The position numbers and the translations under genes were made by a program. DNA of 10,007 nt, from contig CAMLEL010000046.1 of assembly GCA_946478935.1 (NCBI GenBank), forward strand, positions 1-10,007. The letters are read 5' to 3'. Numbering within the stretch: position 1 is the stretch's first letter; every line of letters starts with the position of its first letter. This DNA is from an uncultured Armatimonadota bacterium. GTDB lineage: Bacteria; Armatimonadota; Fimbriimonadia; Fimbriimonadales; Fimbriimonadaceae. Below the pieces are notes generated by a model. It saw nothing but the letters and a program-made list of their open reading frames with translations, did no database searches and had not been told where the DNA came from. Of the stretch, positions 5,930 to 10,007 are shown piece by piece.

Positions 5930-6711
5930 CGTACCATGCTCAGTCCGGTTTGGTGACTGAGATCATTTGCGATCGGAGGTCCTTGAGGAGATTTGGAGTT
6001 CCGGAACGAGGTCCCTGCGATCCCAGGCTTTTTCAACTTGTATCCGAATTGGCCCTAAGTCCCGACAGCATCTTGGAGGTCATCTCCGGACGCGTCCAGT
6101 TAGAAGCCGATCAGGATTCGACCTTTTTAATGGCCGGTATAGGTTGCCAGGTCAGACTCCCAAACGAAGCTAGGGATTCGTCAGGCAGCAGGACTTTCAA
6201 CTTGGCATCTGGCGAGAGAGCCGAAATCTCAGCCTCCCTGGCATACATCGGCAGGTCAGGGCTCGTACTGCCAGATCGTCGATTGGACTTGCAACCGCTG
6301 AACAGTAACCGTATCCGATTTATTCCTGCGCTGCAGCTCGAACTACCGCTTGCCAATAAAGTCCGGCTTAACCATGCCTCAAACAGGGCAGGTTTTCGCC
6401 TGGATGGCTGGCCAAGTCTGAATCTCAGCGAACGCGTCAGCGAGCCGTGCTGCACAGGAGCTATTCAAGCCACGCCGAGCGGCCAACTCATCGTTATCGG
6501 GCCGGATGGTCCAACGATCGGAGGCTATCCAGTCATCGGCTTCGTTGTGCAAGCGGATCAGGGATTGGTGGCGCATTTGACGATTGGCGAGGAGACAACG
6601 CTGGAACCAGTCACTTTCGAGGCAGCGGTCCAATTGGCTGAGCGGCAGCGAATGTCTGATGAGCGGCTCATTTCAAGTTGCCGTCTCGCACTAGAAATGT
6701 TCATCGGGTAG
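5926..6711 (+). CDS. pxpC: 5-oxoprolinase subunit PxpC (KipA/YbgK family), compact and divergent
   Basis: The second carboxyltransferase-like subunit of 5-oxoprolinase, partner of PxpB. The TTG at 5926 overlaps the pxpA stop (TTGA) and has GAGG (5915-5918) seven bases upstream, which decides the start; the frame is open back to 5839 but those residues are not homologous. The protein has 261 aa, against about 310-330 for the family. The N-terminal SGLVTEI and FGVPERGPCDPRLF (23-36) match the family GLxTxxQD and GVPxSGxxD region, with the QDLGRxG part degenerate. The C-terminal half is well conserved: NHASNRAGFRLDG (149-161), TGAIQATPSGQLIVI (177-191), TIGGYPVIGFV (197-207). The middle segment that usually carries the GG.D.P..LGS.ST run and RALxxGD after AYLAVAGG seems missing; only SLAYIGRSG (104-112) remains. 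Subunit identity is well supported by context; full activity is not certain. Confidence 0.87.
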   Translation: MTYHAQSGLVTEIICDRRSLRRFGVPERGPCDPRLFQLVSELALSPDSILEVISGRVQLEADQDSTFLMAGIGCQVRLPNEARDSSGSRTFNLASGERAEISASLAYIGRSGLVLPDRRLDLQPLNSNRIRFIPALQLELPLANKVRLNHASNRAGFRLDGWPSLNLSERVSEPCCTGAIQATPSGQLIVIGPDGPTIGGYPVIGFVVQADQGLVAHLTIGEETTLEPVTFEAAVQLAERQRMSDERLISSCRLALEMFIG

Positions 6712-6722
6712 GGTTGCAGGAT

Positions 6723-8870
6723 ATGAGACTTCGCAACGCCGCGACTGCCGTCGTGATCGGAATCGCCGCCCTTTCCTTCGGTCAACGAAATCCGTTTGCA
6801 CCACCCCAGGCAACGCCGCATTTTGCACCCGATCGAACCTGCGATTTGATCCACCTGGCCGTGGAACTGGATGTCGACTATCCGACCAAAACGATTACCG
6901 GAAAATCGATCAATACTCTCGCTCCGCTTCGCCCCGGCATTCAAGAGATCATCCTGCATGCCGGTACAGGACTCATGATCAGTTCCGTCAAGGTAGACGG
7001 CAGGGAAGTCAGGCATCGCCGCGATGGCAAAAAGTTGCTCATCAGCACGGGTTCTCTGACCAAAGGCAAAGAGTTCAAAGTGGAAATCGCATACTCCGCC
7101 AAAGACAGCCGGGGAACAGGATTCGGGTCAGGCGGTGGCGGCTGGCATTGGATCAACCCCCGACAAGGCGTTGAAGACCGGGTCGGATTCTGGACTCAAG
7201 GTGAAACGGAATACAACTCGGAGTGGGCCCCAACTTGGGATTATCCGAACGATCTTGCAACCAGCGAAACAAAGATCACCGTGCAGTCAGACTGGTCAGT
7301 CATCGGAAACGGGGTCTTGGTTTCCGAACGGGCCAACGGCCCGAAGAAGACATTTCACTGGAAGATGTCGCAACCCCACGCGACATACCTGTTGGCGGTC
7401 TACGGCGGCCCCTTCGACATTAAAAAGGACAAGTGGGAAGGAGTCGACCTTTGGTACGTGGTTCCCAAGGGATCGGGTTACCTCATCGATAACTCATTCA
7501 GCGATACCAAAGACATGCTCAGCTTCTTCAGCAAGCGCCTGGGCGTCAAGTACGCCTGGCCGAAGTATGCGCAGTGCGCCATGTACGACTTTGGTGGCGG
7601 CATGGAAAATGTCTCCGCCACGATTCTCGGGGAAGGCAGCCTATCAGAGGCGCGAGATGGCTACCGCAGAATGGCAAGCCTGAATGCGCATGAACTCGCG
7701 CACCAGTGGTTTGGCGATTTGGTCACCTGTATGCACTGGGGAGACACCTGGCTGAACGAAAGCTTTGCAACCTATCTGGATTCCATCTACATGGAGCACA
7801 GCCGGGGCAAGGCGGCATATGACTGGGCGGTAGAAGATAACATGCGGTCTTACTTCAGCGAAGCCCGTCGATACAAGCGCCCCCTAAGTACGAAACTCTA
7901 TGCAAACGGCGACGCAATGTTCGATTCGCATAGCTATCCGAAGGGCGCGGTCATCCTCCACACCCTCAAGCGACAAATCGGAGAAGATGCGTTCTATGCG
8001 GGCCTGAACTACTACTTGACGAAGTGGCGGCATACCCCGGTCGAGAGCGCCCAACTTCGAAGGGCATTCGCGGAGAGTACGGGAATCAACGCCGAACCGT
8101 TCTGGGCTCAGTGGATTGAGGCTCCCGGGCATCCGGTGATCGACTACAAGTGGACCTTTTCTAATGGCAGCTTGGAATTGACTGTCAGCCAACTTCAGGA
8201 CACGAAGGATGGAACGCCCATGTACAAGATTCCGACCAAAGTTTGGGTTTCTGACGGAAATACTGCCCGTACCTATCCAGTTCGGATATCGGGGGCAAGC
8301 GAGACACTCTCCATCGCCATGGATAAGCCGGTAGCGGTCCTCCTCGATCCAGACCACGACTTCTTGCGCGAGATTCCGACGTTAAATTGGTCGGCCGAGG
8401 AGCTCCCAGTCATTCTGCGCCTGGCTCCCAACGCTGCGGATCGCCAAGAGGCGATGAACCGGATTCTCGCTGGTACGCCATCATCGGCAACGATCGATCT
8501 GGTGGTTCAGCAGCTTCGGGCAGATACTGATTTGGAGCAACCGGTCTTCCGCCAGACCAACGCCCTCGCGAATCTTGCGAGACCGGAATTGCGAGCGTTT
8601 TGGATGTCGCAACTCGACCATGCCAATCTGGATCGGCAGGCTCAAGCGGCATCAGCTCTGGCAAAACTGCCCCAAGATGCTTCGACGGTCGCCAAGTTCC
8701 GTTCTCTCATCAATGACAAGACTGCCATTCAAGTCGTGGTAACGGCGATCAATGCGCTTGCATCGTGGGATCGGATCGGAAATGCGGACGTCTTCCGTAA
8801 AGCCTTGGATATCAAAGATCGAAGGTCTCGAATTCGAAGAGCGGCAGAAGAAGCGCTCAAGGCGCCTTAG
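6723..8870 (+). CDS. Secreted M1 family zinc aminopeptidase with C-terminal helical repeats
   Basis: Removes N-terminal amino acids from peptides outside the cytoplasm. From the ATG at 6723 it has 715 aa; residues 1-20 are a Sec signal (MRLRN, then a hydrophobic core, then SFG before Gln21). The beta-sandwich N-domain is followed by the substrate-binding GGMEN exopeptidase motif at 292-296 and the zinc site HELAH at 323-327. The third ligand Glu346 lies in NES exactly 18 residues after the second His. Tyr405 in SYPKGA is the transition-state tyrosine. From about 561 to the end lie repeated helix pairs of the HEAT/ARM type rather than the large ERAP-like C-domain. The frame is open back to a TTG at 6678, but that start would precede the signal peptide and overlap pxpC. 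The gene begins 11 bases after pxpC; TAGGG, containing the pxpC stop, is nine bases from the ATG, so it is likely part of the pxp operon. Confidence 0.93.
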   Translation: MRLRNAATAVVIGIAALSFGQRNPFAPPQATPHFAPDRTCDLIHLAVELDVDYPTKTITGKSINTLAPLRPGIQEIILHAGTGLMISSVKVDGREVRHRRDGKKLLISTGSLTKGKEFKVEIAYSAKDSRGTGFGSGGGGWHWINPRQGVEDRVGFWTQGETEYNSEWAPTWDYPNDLATSETKITVQSDWSVIGNGVLVSERANGPKKTFHWKMSQPHATYLLAVYGGPFDIKKDKWEGVDLWYVVPKGSGYLIDNSFSDTKDMLSFFSKRLGVKYAWPKYAQCAMYDFGGGMENVSATILGEGSLSEARDGYRRMASLNAHELAHQWFGDLVTCMHWGDTWLNESFATYLDSIYMEHSRGKAAYDWAVEDNMRSYFSEARRYKRPLSTKLYANGDAMFDSHSYPKGAVILHTLKRQIGEDAFYAGLNYYLTKWRHTPVESAQLRRAFAESTGINAEPFWAQWIEAPGHPVIDYKWTFSNGSLELTVSQLQDTKDGTPMYKIPTKVWVSDGNTARTYPVRISGASETLSIAMDKPVAVLLDPDHDFLREIPTLNWSAEELPVILRLAPNAADRQEAMNRILAGTPSSATIDLVVQQLRADTDLEQPVFRQTNALANLARPELRAFWMSQLDHANLDRQAQAASALAKLPQDASTVAKFRSLINDKTAIQVVVTAINALASWDRIGNADVFRKALDIKDRRSRIRRAAEEALKAP

Positions 8871-9382
8871 CCTGTTTTCTTGAGCCGCATCTCCATGAAC
8901 TTCGTTTTGGGTCGACCCAGCGCGCTGAACTCTCCGACTTCGACCCACTCGCCCTTTTCGAGCTTCATGGAGTAGTCAACGGAAACATCCGCAGTAGGCT
9001 TCATCTGCCATGAAAAGCCGTTGTCAAGAACCGTCAATTCAAAGGCTCCGTTCGGCCGGTTAAAGAGGTAGGTATTGAACGTGTACTTCCCGGACTTTTC
9101 ATCGAAAGTGATAACCGCCAAGGTTTCATGGAAAACCTTCTTGGTCTTGTTCTCTGTGAATCTGCCCTCGACCAACAACGCCTTGCCTTGGAGCTTCATC
9201 TGCACGTGTTCACTGCCCGTGAACTCCTGTCGCTGCGGGCCCTGTTGAATCCAGCCCGTGCCCTCCCACTTACCCGTCAAGAAACTCAGCTTCTTGATGG
9301 CGGTGAGTTCAGCTGCTGAGGGCCCACCCGGTTCTTGGGCCGTTGGCAAGATGGTTACGAATGCAATGATGGCGGCGAACAT
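8867..9382 (-). CDS. Small secreted DUF1579-like (lipocalin-like) beta-barrel protein
   Basis: A 171-residue protein with a short N-terminal hydrophobic segment (1-12) and a plausible signal-peptidase site after PTA (13-15). The n-region has no Lys or Arg, which is unusual. The body alternates beta strands: LSFLTGKWEGTG (32-43) is the typical first strand of DUF1579 and related calycin-like domains. It is followed by an EHVQMKLQGKALLVEGR block, a HETLAVITFDEKSGKY block and paired strands to the C-terminal basic end. Family members are small periplasmic or secreted barrels of unknown ligand; I assign the fold, not a function. There is no in-frame upstream start. A TATGAT hexamer stands six bases before the ATG and no Shine-Dalgarno site is visible, so the mRNA may be leaderless. 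It lies on the same strand as uvrA, 135 bases downstream, and its TAA overlaps the stop of the convergent aminopeptidase. Confidence 0.8.
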   Translation of the reverse strand: MFAAIIAFVTILPTAQEPGGPSAAELTAIKKLSFLTGKWEGTGWIQQGPQRQEFTGSEHVQMKLQGKALLVEGRFTENKTKKVFHETLAVITFDEKSGKYTFNTYLFNRPNGAFELTVLDNGFSWQMKPTADVSVDYSMKLEKGEWVEVGEFSALGRPKTKFMEMRLKKTG

Positions 9383-9388
9383 GCCGTC

Positions 9389-9394
9389 ATCATA
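9389..9394 (-). promoter_or_regulatory. Putative leaderless -10 box of the DUF1579-like gene
   Basis: On the minus strand TATGAT (five of six matches to TATAAT) ends six bases before the ATG at 9382, in the context GTGTTATGAT. The spacing equals that of TATTCT before pxpB. No good -35 box is seen at 16-18 bases; TATCGA at the 17-base position matches poorly. No ribosome site lies between the box and the ATG. Confidence 0.4.
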
Positions 9395-9517
9395 ACACCA
9401 GCAACGTGGTTTCGATAGGGCTCCTGATGAAGCTAGTCTGAAGAAGTCAACTTAAGGGTCAGCGGCCGAAACAATCTCCAACAACAAAGACGAGTCCTCT
9501 CATTGGAACTCTCAGGG
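9395..9517. other. uvrA to DUF1579-like intergenic region
   Basis: This stretch separates the uvrA stop from the promoter of the next minus-strand gene. I looked for a rho-independent terminator for uvrA. A weak, mismatched GAGAGTTCC/AGAGGACTC stem followed by a T-rich stretch near 9474-9490 is the only candidate, and it does not pair well. No ORF, RNA gene or repeat is evident. Confidence 0.4.
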
Positions 9518-10007
9518 CTAGGAAACGCTCACTGTTTTCCGCCCTGATTTCTTCGCAGATTTCTTGGGACGGTCATATGAATTCTTCTTTTCCGCGGCTT
9601 TCAGGACAGGTTTTTCCGGCTTGTATGGATGACCCACTCGGTCGAAGATCTCGCGCAGATACTTGCCTGTGTGGCTGCGTGAATTCGCTGCAAGCTGCTC
9701 AGGTGTTCCGCATCCTACAACTTCGCCGCCGCCAGTTCCGCCTTCCGGTCCCATGTCGATCAGCCAATCCGCGGTCTTGATCACGTCCAGGTTGTGTTCA
9801 ATGACGAGGACCGTATTGCCTTGATCGACCAACTTGTGCAAAACCGCTAATAGCCGCTTCACATCTTCAAAGTGCAATCCCGTGGTCGGCTCGTCGAGGA
9901 TGTAGATTGTTCGCCCCGTGGAGCGCTTGCTCAGTTCCGCGGCCAGTTTGATCCGTTGGGCTTCGCCACCCGAGAGGGTCGTGGCGGGTTGCCCCATGCG
10001 GATATAG
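9518..10007 (-). CDS. uvrA: UvrABC system protein A, C-terminal part (5' end beyond window)
   Basis: The C-terminal 162 residues of UvrA, the ATP-driven DNA damage sensor of nucleotide excision repair that loads UvrB. The reading frame is open to the right edge ([16 protein letters not shown]), so the internal ATG at 9997 is not a start. Visible are the second ABC signature [15 protein letters not shown], the Walker [11 protein letters not shown], the H-loop VIEHNLDVI and the [12 protein letters not shown] turn that follows, all nearly invariant in UvrA. After the usual end (the GxYL...L-type helix and KP segment) comes a tail of about 30 residues rich in Lys and Ser ([18 protein letters not shown]), present in many UvrA proteins only in shorter form. 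The stop is TAG (9518-9520 on the plus strand as CTA). Confidence 0.97.
   Translation of the reverse strand, partial: YIRMGQPATTLSGGEAQRIKLAAELSKRSTGRTIYILDEPTTGLHFEDVKRLLAVLHKLVDQGNTVLVIEHNLDVIKTADWLIDMGPEGGTGGGEVVGCGTPEQLAANSRSHTGKYLREIFDRVGHPYKPEKPVLKAAEKKNSYDRPKKSAKKSGRKTVSVS

Noticed and set aside
6678..6722. TTG-initiated extension of the M1 aminopeptidase
   Set aside because: It would overlap pxpC and put 15 residues in front of a clear signal peptide.
6558..7016. 152-aa minus-strand frame over pxpC and the aminopeptidase start
   Set aside because: Antisense shadow of two well-supported genes; no recognisable motifs.
7135..7683. 182-aa plus-strand frame inside the M1 gene
   Set aside because: Overlaps the conserved M1 sequence up to the catalytic motifs in another frame; Arg/Ser/Thr-rich composition typical of a frame shadow.
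7884..8357. 157-aa minus-strand frame inside the M1 gene
   Set aside because: Antisense shadow with no homology or start signals.
9470..9517. Rho-independent terminator after uvrA
   Set aside because: The candidate stem pairs at only about five of nine positions; not strong enough to annotate.
1..10007. Defence system, mobile element, CRISPR, tRNA or riboswitch
   Set aside because: Both strands were scanned for spaced direct repeats, transposase or integrase motifs, tRNA-like ends and long structured leaders; nothing convincing. Nearly all sequence is explained by the ten genes.

Overview
The window is ordinary bacterial chromosome with ten protein-coding genes packed almost end to end; no gap is longer than about 135 bases. 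I see no tRNA, rRNA, CRISPR array, insertion sequence or phage gene. It suggests a free-living heterotroph with an envelope and secreted hydrolases, moderately GC-rich. The protein style (secreted M1 peptidase with a helical-repeat tail, zinc-ribbon/TPR membrane protein, weak Shine-Dalgarno sites) reminds me of Armatimonadota such as the Fimbriimonadia, but this is a low-confidence impression.

Left part (1-1629, minus strand): a membrane-anchored M48 metallopeptidase is followed, with a one-base TGATG overlap, by a family-2 SAM-dependent O-methyltransferase that runs off the left edge. A 119-base divergent gap (1630-1748) holds a perfect 7-bp inverted repeat and leads to a 191-residue orphan protein on the plus strand.

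Middle (2321-4539, minus strand): a probable operon dut -> zinc-ribbon/TPR membrane protein -> TIM-barrel sugar isomerase/epimerase. The isomerase meets the orphan gene tail to tail and the two share the palindrome CTAG as stop codons.

Right-centre (4584-8870, plus strand): a compact operon pxpB-pxpA-pxpC (ATP-dependent 5-oxoprolinase) followed 11 bases later by a secreted M1 aminopeptidase. The two pxp junctions have the same 4-base TTGA overlap, with a TTG start inside the preceding TGA stop. PxpC is unusually short. Together the four genes make sense as peptide degradation plus recovery of glutamate from pyroglutamate.

Right end (8867-10007, minus strand): a small secreted DUF1579-like beta-barrel protein, tail to tail with the aminopeptidase (overlapping stops in TTAG), and the 3' end of uvrA, which enters from the right edge.

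Two genes (pxpB and the DUF1579-like gene) have a -10-like hexamer exactly six bases before the ATG and no clear Shine-Dalgarno site, which points to leaderless transcripts. I did not find a convincing undescribed defence or mobile system. The points most worth a second look are the B-A-C order and compact PxpC of the oxoprolinase operon, the leaderless promoters, the zinc-ribbon/TPR protein, the orphan protein and an apparent excess of GATC.
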